This document shows positions 49,993-57,496 of a stretch of 64,000 nucleotides of DNA, piece by piece; within the stretch, counting starts at the first letter, position 1, and every line of letters begins with the position of its first letter. The translations under genes were made by a program, and so were the position numbers. A model generated the notes under the pieces. That model was given only the letters and a program-made list of their open reading frames with translations, did not search any database and was not told the origin of the DNA. This stretch comes from an uncultured Collinsella sp. (lineage in GTDB: Bacteria > Actinomycetota > Coriobacteriia > Coriobacteriales > Coriobacteriaceae), in contig UQHO01000005.1 in assembly GCA_900540995.1 (NCBI GenBank), positions 1 to 64,000 of the forward strand, written 5' to 3'.

Positions 49993-50946
49993 TTAGCCGT
50001 GGAAGCGAGCTGTGGGTGCAAGCGGCTGCTCGCGAAAGACGCGCTCGACGGCAGCGCGGTATTCGTCGACCTTTTTGGTCTTGCGTACGATCTTGTGGAC
50101 GGTAGCGGGATCAGCGAAAGCGCACTTGGCGTAGAACCACCACTCCTTCATGCGGAAGACCGCATTGCCGCCAATCTCTTCTGCATATGCCGCAAACAGC
50201 GTGTCGTGGAAGCGCTGCAGCTCAGCAGCCGTTGCAGCAGGGCCACCCTTGACCATGCGAGCCAGAGCGGGGTTCGCGAGCAGGCCACGCCCCAACATCA
50301 CATGGCGCGTGCCGGGATAGGCCTCCACCAGCGCATCCATATCCTCAAGATCAAAAATATCGCCGTTATAGGCAACCGGGAACGGCGCACGCTCCAGCGT
50401 CTCGCCATAAAACTCTTTGCGCGGCGAGCCCGCATAACGGTCCTTCTGCACGCGCGGATGCACGATCAGCTCTGCCAGCGGCATGCGGCAATATAGATCG
50501 AGTACGCGCTCGTATTCGTCGTCGCTCTCCAACCCCAACCTGGTCTTGACCGATACCGGCAGCGGAGAGCGCTCACACACGTCGCTCAAGAACACCTCAA
50601 GTTCGTCGAGATTACGCAAGAAACCCGAGCCCTTGCCCTTGGCGACAACCGTCCCCGAGGGGCAACCCAAGTTGAGATTGACCTCGCGATAGCCCATGTC
50701 GGCGAGCACCTGTGCCGCCCACACAAACTCGTCCGCGTTCTTGGACATCAGCTGAGGCACCACGTTGAGCCCCTGGTTATTGGCAGGATCGATCTCCTTA
50801 AACGCCTTGCCGCCAAAGCGGTTTCCCACCCGCGGCGGCGGCAAAAACGGCGTGTAATAGCAATCGAGCGCACCGAAGCACTCCGCATGCACGCGACGGA
50901 ACACATGCCCGGTAATCCCCTCCATGGGGGCCAGCGAAAGGATCAT
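49993..50946 (-). CDS. dus: tRNA-dihydrouridine synthase
   Basis: A 317-aa FMN-dependent enzyme that reduces uridine in tRNA D-loops. LAPMEGITGHVFR (5-17) starts the TIM barrel. The catalytic Cys is in NLGCPSG (Cys95) with VAKGKGSGFLRN downstream. VKTRLG, IVHPRVQKDRY, YNGDIF and MLGRGLLANP bind FMN and tRNA. The C-terminal helical domain is complete. No nifR3-like partner. The stop abuts a dispersed repeat. Confidence 0.94.
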   Translation of the reverse strand: MILSLAPMEGITGHVFRRVHAECFGALDCYYTPFLPPPRVGNRFGGKAFKEIDPANNQGLNVVPQLMSKNADEFVWAAQVLADMGYREVNLNLGCPSGTVVAKGKGSGFLRNLDELEVFLSDVCERSPLPVSVKTRLGLESDDEYERVLDLYCRMPLAELIVHPRVQKDRYAGSPRKEFYGETLERAPFPVAYNGDIFDLEDMDALVEAYPGTRHVMLGRGLLANPALARMVKGGPAATAAELQRFHDTLFAAYAEEIGGNAVFRMKEWWFYAKCAFADPATVHKIVRKTKKVDEYRAAVERVFREQPLAPTARFHG

Positions 50947-51080
50947 CTACTCTTCTCTCATATCAACACAACAAAGGGGCCGTCCCTTTGTCACATGCAT
51001 TATGCCTTGCGCTTCAGGCGATTCACAAGGAAGAGGTAGCTACTGAACGATGACCACCCTCCAGCCGCACCCCATACAAC

Positions 51081-51260
51081 GAGGTCTAATACTTTTCCCG
51101 AGAAGTGAACGAGTGAAAACGGGCCCCGAAGCATCTGCACTTTCGAGATGCAATTTCCTGCGGTTTTGCCAGCCAAATCCTGCGGGTTTGACGTCTAAAA
51201 ATGTCGATGCTTCGGAGGCCCAAGTATGGCCGTTCACTTCTCGGAAAAGTATTAGACCTC
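51081..51260. mobile_element. MITE-like palindromic element, copy B
   Basis: A 180-bp segment with 30/31-nt terminal inverted repeats (GAGGTCTAATACTTTTC...AGAAGTGAACG) that match exactly except one extra C. A second nested dyad is GGCCCCGAAGCATC / GATGCTTCGGAGGCC. The interior (TTCCTGCGGTTTT, AATCCTGCGG) matches copy A at 34143-34325. ORFs of 62-88 codons on both strands are mirror readings of the palindrome. It fills the 447-bp gap 50947-51393 with the next repeat. Confidence 0.75.
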
Positions 51261-51276
51261 GATTTACATGCCACTC

Positions 51277-51309
51277 AATGTGACAAAGTGGCTGCTCCTT
51301 TGTCACATT
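51277..51309. repeat. AATGTGACAAAG hairpin repeat
   Basis: AATGTGACAAAG and CTTTGTCACATT form 12-bp perfect arms around TGGCTGCTC. Same family as 14789, 18519 and 57464. It lies 17 bp from copy B of the MITE-like element and 84 bp beyond the MFS stop. A partial relative (AAAGGGGCCGTCCCTTTGTCAC) is near 50973-50995. Confidence 0.8.
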
Positions 51310-51393
51310 CGATGAAAAAGGGCACCGATGTTAGTCGATGCCCCAAAGCGGCTGCAGGTTAAGCCCTACAGCGTATGTCTAAGACGAATCGAA

Positions 51394-52659
51394 CTATTCG
51401 TCCCAGGAGAGGTTCTTACCAGTCTTTTTTGCCAGCAGCAAGAACAGGCCGATAATAACGTTGCATGCGATGCAGAAGATGAAGACGCCCTGGAAGGAGC
51501 CGACAAGCTCATAGACCTTCATCATAACGGGCATGCCAAAGGCGCCGACGATATAGCCCACGGAGCAGATCAGCGCGAAGATGCGACCGAAATCGCGGGA
51601 GCCAAAGACATCCATAACCAAAACGGTCAGGGCAGTGCCAGCGATGACGTACATTACGTCGTTCACGCCTGCTGCGAGGATGCTGAGCGTCGAGTTGCCG
51701 CTGCTCATCATGAGCATGACAAAGGAGAGGATGGAGACAGCGAGCCAGCCCAGAATGGCCTTCGTGCTGCCGAACCTATCGCAAGTGGTGCCGACGATCG
51801 GATTGAGGAACAGATCGAAAAGCGATGCAGCGGATACCATGAAGCCGCCCACCATGGGGCTAAAACCAACCTCGGAAGCATACGTCGGGAAGAGCTGGTT
51901 CATGCAGCAAGTGAGCTGAACGAGACAGAGGAAGCCGATGCAGAAGAAGAAGGCAGGCGACTTAATGGCGCGCGCATAGCTAACGCCACGCGTGCTATCC
52001 TCGGTCGTCTCCTCGGTCTCGGTGACCGTCTCGCCCTCGACGTAGCCATAGGGCAGCATGCCCTTGTCCTGAGGCTTGTAGCGGATGATCAGAATGGAAG
52101 CTGGGAGAATGAGCACTGCGGAAACACCGGCGAGCACCAGATAACCAGTTCTCCAGCCAGCGGCCTCGATGACAGAGGTGATGACGGGACTCATGATGAG
52201 CATGTAAATCGAGTTCACTGCCCAAGCGAGACCGATTGCCAGGCCACCAGATTTTTTGAACCACTGGTCAATAACGTCGGACATAGCGACGCCGGTGGTG
52301 AAGGCGAAGCAAACGCCAATCAGGGCGCCAGCGGCGATGAACATCCAGACTTCGGTGTAGAAGGCCATGCCTGCGCCGGCAGCGAGCAAAATAAGCTCGA
52401 CAACGGGGAGCCAAACCTTGCCAACGACCTTGGGAATGAGTTTTCCGACAAACGGAAGAGCTGCCGCAAGACCAATGAGCGTTGCGGTGAAGTAATACGA
52501 GAAGATGGAATAGTCAAACCCGAACTCCTCGCACACGGGTGCGACGAAGGAGCCCGCGATGACGCTATAGGATCCGGTCGTGCCGGCAGACATAAGGCCG
52601 AGCGCGATTACGAGAACCCATGCGTAAACCTTGCTGCTCTTTAACTTTGCATTTTCCAT
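51394..52659 (-). CDS. MFS transporter of the deiminase operon
   Basis: A 421-aa, 12-span major facilitator of the OFA/monocarboxylate-like type. GLMSAGTTGSYSVIAGSFV opens TM1; SDVIDQWFKKSGGLAIGLAWAVNS and FGSRDFGRIFALICSVGYIVGA are loop motifs. It is about 60 percent alike by eye to the MFS at 56039. It is 11 nt after the carbamoyltransferase stop, so it is the third gene of that operon and probably imports the deiminase substrate or exchanges it for the product. Confidence 0.88.
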   Translation of the reverse strand: MENAKLKSSKVYAWVLVIALGLMSAGTTGSYSVIAGSFVAPVCEEFGFDYSIFSYYFTATLIGLAAALPFVGKLIPKVVGKVWLPVVELILLAAGAGMAFYTEVWMFIAAGALIGVCFAFTTGVAMSDVIDQWFKKSGGLAIGLAWAVNSIYMLIMSPVITSVIEAAGWRTGYLVLAGVSAVLILPASILIIRYKPQDKGMLPYGYVEGETVTETEETTEDSTRGVSYARAIKSPAFFFCIGFLCLVQLTCCMNQLFPTYASEVGFSPMVGGFMVSAASLFDLFLNPIVGTTCDRFGSTKAILGWLAVSILSFVMLMMSSGNSTLSILAAGVNDVMYVIAGTALTVLVMDVFGSRDFGRIFALICSVGYIVGAFGMPVMMKVYELVGSFQGVFIFCIACNVIIGLFLLLAKKTGKNLSWDE

Positions 52660-52670
52660 TGACGCAGCTC

Positions 52671-53735
52671 CTAGAGACCCAGAAGGGCACACATAACGGC
52701 CTTGATGGTGTGCTGACGGTTCTCTGCCTCACGGAAGATGACCGAAGCGTTGGCCTCAAAGCACTCGTCGGCAATCTCGAAACCCTCGGTGATGATCTCG
52801 CGATGAAGGTCGTTCTTGCACTGGTCGAGGAGCATCTTGCCAACACGGTGATCCGCGTTGTGGACAGAGGGAAGCTCATGCATGCAGAAGATGTCGGGAT
52901 TGTTGGTGCGCTTGCACAGCTCGCTGGTGACGCGATAGGGGTACAGAGACTCGGCATCGCCCAACCAGGAGTTGTAGTCGTCGGGATCCAGAACCTCTTC
53001 TCCGCACTCGGGGTTGATGTAGCGCCACTCCTCGGTAACGATAACGTCAACGCCATCCAGGGCATCGAGGTCAGAGGTGATGGTAAAGGTCCTATTGGGA
53101 GCGTACTTGGCGTAGCAGGCCTCCACCTCTTCGATCATTTCCTTGCACATCTGATGACGGAGGTCGTCGGGGCCGATGGCGAGGAAGTCCATGTCGAGCA
53201 TAGCGCACAGACGGCCATACCACACTGGGGCGCCGGCGCAGTTGCCAACGAAAGCCATCTTCTTGCCGCGGCTCGTACGCAGACCGCCCCATTGCTCTTC
53301 CATCGTAAGAGCGTCAGCGAGCATCTGAGTCGGGTGATCGCCGAGAGTAAGGGCATTGATGACCGGGATGTCAACCAGGTCGGCGACGTCATAGAGGAAC
53401 TGCTCGTCCTTCTGTGCGCGGTAGACGATGAGATCGTACATGCCGTTAAAGACGCGCATGGCATCCTTGACGGTCTCGCAGTCACCCATGTGGGAGTTGG
53501 TCAGATAAGTGAAGCCCATGCCCAAATCATTGCAGGAGGTCTCGAATGCGCAACGAGTACGGGTCGAGCCCCACTCAAAGTTGGCGAGGACGTTTTTGCC
53601 GGGGAAGTAGCGCTGGTCGACACCAGACTTCTTCTGAGCCTTAAGGTTCCAGGCAAGATCGATGAGATAGCGGAAATCCTCGGAGGAGAGATCATGGATG
53701 TTGATGTAGTCGCGACCGCGGAGGCTGTTGTTCAT
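52671..53735 (-). CDS. Carbamoyltransferase (OTC/PTC superfamily), substrate unassigned
   Basis: A 354-aa aspartate/ornithine carbamoyltransferase family enzyme. Carbamoyl-phosphate residues STRTR (57-61) and HPTQ (134-137) are intact. The second-substrate motifs are unusual: the HCLP loop is MHELP (about 294), with Glu for Cys, and the SMG loop of OTC is replaced by VIVTEEWRY. Putrescine carbamoyltransferase has yet another sequence there. Beside an agmatine-deiminase-like gene it may release putrescine or a related amine plus carbamoyl phosphate. ATG 53735 follows AAAGGA; no carbamate kinase is in view. Confidence 0.88.
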   Translation of the reverse strand: MNNSLRGRDYINIHDLSSEDFRYLIDLAWNLKAQKKSGVDQRYFPGKNVLANFEWGSTRTRCAFETSCNDLGMGFTYLTNSHMGDCETVKDAMRVFNGMYDLIVYRAQKDEQFLYDVADLVDIPVINALTLGDHPTQMLADALTMEEQWGGLRTSRGKKMAFVGNCAGAPVWYGRLCAMLDMDFLAIGPDDLRHQMCKEMIEEVEACYAKYAPNRTFTITSDLDALDGVDVIVTEEWRYINPECGEEVLDPDDYNSWLGDAESLYPYRVTSELCKRTNNPDIFCMHELPSVHNADHRVGKMLLDQCKNDLHREIITEGFEIADECFEANASVIFREAENRQHTIKAVMCALLGL

Positions 53736-53780
53736 GCCTATTTCCTTTCGAATTATTATCAAAATTATTGTTGAATGTGT

Positions 53781-53810
53781 CCCCGAGGAAAACACGGATA
53801 TCCCTCGGGG
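53781..53810 (-). terminator. Hairpin between deiminase and carbamoyltransferase genes
   Basis: CCCCGAGG and CCTCGGGG form an 8-bp GC stem with a 14-nt loop in the 123-bp gap. On the minus strand it is followed by ACACATTCAACAAT, not a clean U tract, so it may attenuate or stabilise mRNA. Confidence 0.5.
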
Positions 53811-53858
53811 AGCGGTACATGTGGCGCCTAAGCCAAAGAGCGCAGGCTCTAAGGCTCA

Positions 53859-55097
53859 CTAACGACTGGCCGCCACGTCCTTAGTCCAGCAGTGCACGCC
53901 GCCGCCGGACAGGTTAAGCGCGAGGGAATCAATCATGATGACTTTGCGATCGGGGAAGCAGCTATCAAGAACTGCCTTGGCCTGCTCATCCTTCTCTTTC
54001 ACGACCTCGCTCATGCCCTCGTGGTAATAACGCTGGCCAAGAACGACGCCGTTGCAAATCAGGAAGTTGCAGTAGCTCGCTGCGGCGTAGAAGTGGACGG
54101 GGCCCTCGGGCCAGGGGGTGCCATCCATAAACTTGCCGCCCATTTCGTCGATGAAGCCCTTATAGAGCTCGTAATCTTCATCGCCAGGGGCGATAACGAC
54201 TTCAATAGGCTCGGCGGTGGGCATACGAACGATCTCGAAGGGCTTGCCCTCCCAGTCCGTTTCGTTGCTCAGGATCTCGTAGGCTGCCTCAATACGGCGA
54301 CGAGACTCTGCTCCAGCCTTGCTCGAGGCTGCCTCTTCATCGGACACCTCGGCAAGAAGAATCTTGTTCGGAGTGATAAAGCGACACATCTCATCAATGT
54401 GAGCTGCAAAGCTCATGCCAAAGACGGGAGTTCCGTCTTCCTTCTCGTCGAGGATGCCCAGTCGATAGTCGTCGTCCTCGAGCATAGGCTGCGGAAGCCA
54501 GATAACCTTGTTGAGGTTGTAGATGCGCTTATACTCGGCCTCTACTTCCTCTTTCGTGAACTCGGGATTACGCTTGCGGCATTCCGTGTCCTCGATGGCG
54601 ATCAGAGTGCCGTGACCGTCAAACTCGCGGTCGCCGCCCTCCGAAACCATTTCGGAATTGACGATATCGAAGCAACCGAGCGCAACCGCCATGTGAACGG
54701 CTGCCTTACGTGCGGACTGGCACTCCGGGGAGTTCTTGTCCCACACGCCGTAATAGGTCCAAGCGGGGTTGACCATATAAGAATGGCCCTTGTCGTCGAC
54801 CATGATGCTGGGACCGTTGTCGCGGACATAGAAGTTGGAGTCTTCGAACTGCGTGATCTCGATGCGATCGAGATCAACCCCCTCCTCCTTCAGTCGCGAG
54901 CAAGCCTCCTCATAGAAGCCGGGGGTGCCGCAATTGAGGTTGACCGTAACGTCGCCATACTCGAGCAGAGCCTTGATCACGTCAACGCAGGGCTGGCGGT
55001 TATCGTAGCCCTCTGCACGGATGTAATCGGGAAGCCATGTCACATAGACGTTGGAGCGCTTCTCGAACTCGCCCGGCATACGATAGTTCTCGTACAT
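53859..55097 (-). CDS. Agmatine deiminase-family enzyme (PAD_porph)
   Basis: A 412-aa guanidine-modifying enzyme. MPGEFEKRSNVYVTWL (7-22) and catalytic-site segments RDNGPS (about 105), SEGGDREFDGHGT (about 163-175), HIDEMCRF (His, about 227) and the nucleophile Cys403 in GGGVHCWTKD are all present. Agmatine deiminase makes N-carbamoylputrescine and ammonia; the nucleophile motif here (GGGVHCW) differs from the AguA-type GGGNIHC, so the substrate could be another guanidino compound. First gene of an operon with a carbamoyltransferase and an MFS. ATG 55097 follows GGAAGGA. Confidence 0.88.
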   Translation of the reverse strand: MYENYRMPGEFEKRSNVYVTWLPDYIRAEGYDNRQPCVDVIKALLEYGDVTVNLNCGTPGFYEEACSRLKEEGVDLDRIEITQFEDSNFYVRDNGPSIMVDDKGHSYMVNPAWTYYGVWDKNSPECQSARKAAVHMAVALGCFDIVNSEMVSEGGDREFDGHGTLIAIEDTECRKRNPEFTKEEVEAEYKRIYNLNKVIWLPQPMLEDDDYRLGILDEKEDGTPVFGMSFAAHIDEMCRFITPNKILLAEVSDEEAASSKAGAESRRRIEAAYEILSNETDWEGKPFEIVRMPTAEPIEVVIAPGDEDYELYKGFIDEMGGKFMDGTPWPEGPVHFYAAASYCNFLICNGVVLGQRYYHEGMSEVVKEKDEQAKAVLDSCFPDRKVIMIDSLALNLSGGGVHCWTKDVAASR

Positions 55098-55179
55098 GGT
55101 TGGTCCTTCCGTCGGGTTTCCCGCGATGCTGTCCGGCCGCGACAATAGCGGGGTTTCACCTGCTATAGTACTACTATAC

Positions 55180-55193
55180 CTACCGTTCGGTAG
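55180..55193. promoter_or_regulatory. Putative TetR operator 1
   Basis: CTACCGTTCGGTAG is a near-perfect 14-bp dyad between the divergent deiminase and tetR genes, 83 bp upstream of the deiminase ATG. The core TACCGTTCGG recurs at 55229 and, inverted, at 57425. Confidence 0.65.
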
Positions 55194-55228
55194 ATAATTT
55201 TGAATAATTGCCGCTCGCCTACTGATAC

Positions 55229-55244
55229 ATACCGTTCGCCGTAT
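55229..55244. promoter_or_regulatory. Putative TetR operator 2
   Basis: ATACCGTTCGCCGTAT shares TACCGTTCG with site 1 and has ATAC/GTAT ends. It is 78 bp upstream of tetR. Confidence 0.5.
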
Positions 55245-55321
55245 ATAGTGGTCATGTTTGGACACGAATTGATGTTCCGTTGCCATCCTTAATAATGTTG
55301 GTAGTGCGGAAGTGATTTGCA

Positions 55322-55900
55322 ATGGAGAAATGCAGCGTGAGCACAAGAAAAAAAATATTGGACGCAATGTACGATCTTGTGGCAGAAGTCGGTTATGACA
55401 AAGCGTCTATCGGAAAGATTTGCGACTTTGTCGGTATATCCAAGCCGTCGGTGTACTACTACTTTCCCTCAAAAGAGGAGATTTTCACTACGCTCTTGGA
55501 CAGCATGTTTCCGACCATTGACTATCAGCGCGACTACTCGCTAATAGTCGATAGGGACGGGTTCAAGGCCGCGCTTATCGAGCTCGGCAATTCAGTTATA
55601 GGTGGCTATCGAAGCGATGAAAAGCGCCGGCGCGTGCTGGCCGAGGTTAGCGTTCAAGCAAATCGAATTCCTGCAGTTCAGGAACGTCAAGCGACGGCGA
55701 CCAAACGAACCATGGATGCGCTTAAAGACATCCTTCTTCATGGTGTAGAGATTGGCGCGTTTTCCGATAGCGCCGACGTAATGCTCTACGTACAAATTCT
55801 TTATACCGTTCTGGAGGGAGCAAGCAATACGGTCGCTCAAGGTGAGGATATTGATGAGAAAGCGGTTTGGGCGGGAATAGTCGAGCTTATGTTCAAATAA
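55322..55900 (+). CDS. TetR-family regulator
   Basis: A 192-aa repressor-like protein. The N-terminal HTH (about 8-55) reads TRKKILDAMYDLVAEVGYDK, SIGKICDFVGISKPSVYYYF then KEEIFTTLL. The rest is an all-helical ligand domain. It is divergent from the deiminase operon with a 224-bp gap carrying two TACCGTTCG sites, and convergent with a second MFS gene whose promoter has related sites. It probably represses both transporters and the catabolic genes. Confidence 0.9.
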   Translation: MEKCSVSTRKKILDAMYDLVAEVGYDKASIGKICDFVGISKPSVYYYFPSKEEIFTTLLDSMFPTIDYQRDYSLIVDRDGFKAALIELGNSVIGGYRSDEKRRRVLAEVSVQANRIPAVQERQATATKRTMDALKDILLHGVEIGAFSDSADVMLYVQILYTVLEGASNTVAQGEDIDEKAVWAGIVELMFK

Positions 55901-55961
55901 ACCAGCCAAGCTGAAGCGCATGTTGGCACCCATGGTGCCTGCGGGCAACCTTTAAAACGAA

Positions 55962-56003
55962 AACAGGGGTCGACTCCAGTCTGGCTTGGAGTCGACCCCT
56001 GTT
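55962..56003. terminator. Strong bidirectional terminator
   Basis: AACAGGGGTCGACTCCA and its exact reverse complement (17-bp stem) flank an 8-nt loop, between the convergent tetR and MFS genes. Confidence 0.92.
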
Positions 56004-56038
56004 GCATGGCAATCTATGCCGATGCAAATCGGCGCTTA

Positions 56039-57319
56039 TTACTTTTCAGCAGCCTTATTGAGAAAGCCGGAAACGATAGCAAACGCAGCAATCATAAGGT
56101 TGCAGGCAATGCAGAAGATAAATACTCCCTGGAATGACCCTGCCATGCCGTAAACCTTCATCATGACCGGCATTCCAAAAGCACCGACGACATAGCCCGC
56201 TGAGCAAACGATCGAATAGATCCTTCCAAAATCGCGTGATCCAAAGAGCGAGAGGAGAAGCATCGGCATTGCGGTTCCAACGATGGCGAACATGACATCG
56301 TTTACACCAGCTGCAATGATGGAAACGGTCTCATTGCTTCCGCCAATGATAAGAAGCAGGAATGAAAGAATGCTGACACCTGTCCATGCGACCGTTGCTT
56401 TAATAGCGCCAAGCTTGTCGCATGTTTTGCCCACGAAGGGATTTAGGAAGATATCGGAGAGTGAAGCTGCCGAGACCATTAAGCTTCCTACGATAGGATT
56501 GAAACCGACCTCGCTTGCATAGGTTGGAAACAGCTGGTTCATGCAGCAGGTGAGCTGCGCCACGCAAAGCAAGAGGACACAGAGAATAAAAGACGGCGTT
56601 TTCGCGGCATCGCGGAGTGCCATGCCCGAAAGGACATCTTCCTGCTCATCGGCGCTGCAGCTCTCATGGGTTTCGGAGGCGGTCTCTCCGTACGGAAGCA
56701 TATTGCGATCAGAGGGGTTAAGGCGAATGATAAATGCGCTTGCAGGCAAAATCATAGCTGCAGAAACGGCCGCAAGCACGATGTATCCCGTACGCCAGCC
56801 TTGCTGCTCGATGACCAGTGTAATGACAGGACTCAATAACAGCGTGCAGAGAGAATTAACGCCCCAAGCGAGGCCGATGGCGAGACCGGACGATTTGCTG
56901 AACCATTGGTCAATGACATCGGACATGCAGACGCCCGTTGTAAACGAAAAGCAGATGCCGATCACTGCGGCGGAGACGGTGAACATCCAGACCTCGGTGT
57001 AGAACGCCATTGCGGCGCCGGCGGCAATAAGGACGAGTTCAATGCAAATATGCCATGGTTTGCCGATTACTTTTGGAATGAAGCGACTCAAAAGCGGAAG
57101 CCCAAGCGCAAGGCCAAGAAGAATCGCGGTGAAATAGAAAGAAAAAGAAGTGTAGTCAAAGCCCAGATCTTCACATACTGGAGCAACGAATGAGCCGGCA
57201 ATAATGCTATATGTGCCAGTTGTTCCGGCGGACAATAAGCCGAGCGCAATAACGACGACCCAAGCAAATGCGCCGCTTTCACGGAGACAATCTTTTTTGG
57301 CTGGTGTGGTGAGAGTCAT
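56039..57319 (-). CDS. MFS transporter, paralogue of the operon transporter
   Basis: A 426-aa, 12-span MFS protein. GLLSAGTTGTYSIIAGSFVAP, CMSDVIDQWFSKSSGLAIGLA and FGSRDFGRIYSIVCSAGYVVGA align closely with the transporter at 51394. ATG 57319 follows TGGAG. Its promoter region has dyads resembling the tetR-deiminase intergenic sites, so it is likely co-regulated. The duplication may separate uptake of substrate from export of product. Confidence 0.88.
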   Translation of the reverse strand: MTLTTPAKKDCLRESGAFAWVVVIALGLLSAGTTGTYSIIAGSFVAPVCEDLGFDYTSFSFYFTAILLGLALGLPLLSRFIPKVIGKPWHICIELVLIAAGAAMAFYTEVWMFTVSAAVIGICFSFTTGVCMSDVIDQWFSKSSGLAIGLAWGVNSLCTLLLSPVITLVIEQQGWRTGYIVLAAVSAAMILPASAFIIRLNPSDRNMLPYGETASETHESCSADEQEDVLSGMALRDAAKTPSFILCVLLLCVAQLTCCMNQLFPTYASEVGFNPIVGSLMVSAASLSDIFLNPFVGKTCDKLGAIKATVAWTGVSILSFLLLIIGGSNETVSIIAAGVNDVMFAIVGTAMPMLLLSLFGSRDFGRIYSIVCSAGYVVGAFGMPVMMKVYGMAGSFQGVFIFCIACNLMIAAFAIVSGFLNKAAEK

Positions 57320-57356
57320 GGTTGCTCCATTTCTATCGGCAATACATCCTATATGC

Positions 57357-57370
57357 CTACCGATAGGTAT
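57357..57370. promoter_or_regulatory. Putative TetR-type site at the second MFS gene
   Basis: CTACCGATAGGTAT holds the TACC/GGTA dyad of operator 1 with a different centre, 38 bp upstream of the MFS ATG. Confidence 0.45.
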
Positions 57371-57424
57371 ATAAACCAGAGGACTCTTCGTCAAGCATTA
57401 AGCGGGGAGAGGGAGTTCTTAACC

Positions 57425-57436
57425 TGCCGAACGGTA
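57425..57436. promoter_or_regulatory. Inverted TACCGTTCGG site
   Basis: TGCCGAACGGTA is the reverse complement of TACCGTTCGGCA, one base from the 12-bp core of operator 1. It lies 106 bp upstream of the second MFS gene. Confidence 0.5.
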
Positions 57437-57463
57437 ATTAGACCCCGTTTTCGCAAGGGTCTC

Positions 57464-57496
57464 AATGTGACAAAGGGACTGTCCCTTTGTCGCATT
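57464..57496. repeat. Hairpin repeat overlapping the ABC gene stop codon
   Basis: AATGTGACAAAGGGA and TCCCTTTGTCGCATT (one mismatch) flank CTG. The right arm includes two bases of the TAA stop of the MacB-like gene (57495-57497), so the repeat forms that gene's 3' end. Confidence 0.83.

Noticed and set aside
51040..51306. ORFs of 62-88 codons on both strands
   Set aside because: Mirror translations of the 180-bp palindromic element, not conserved coding sequence.
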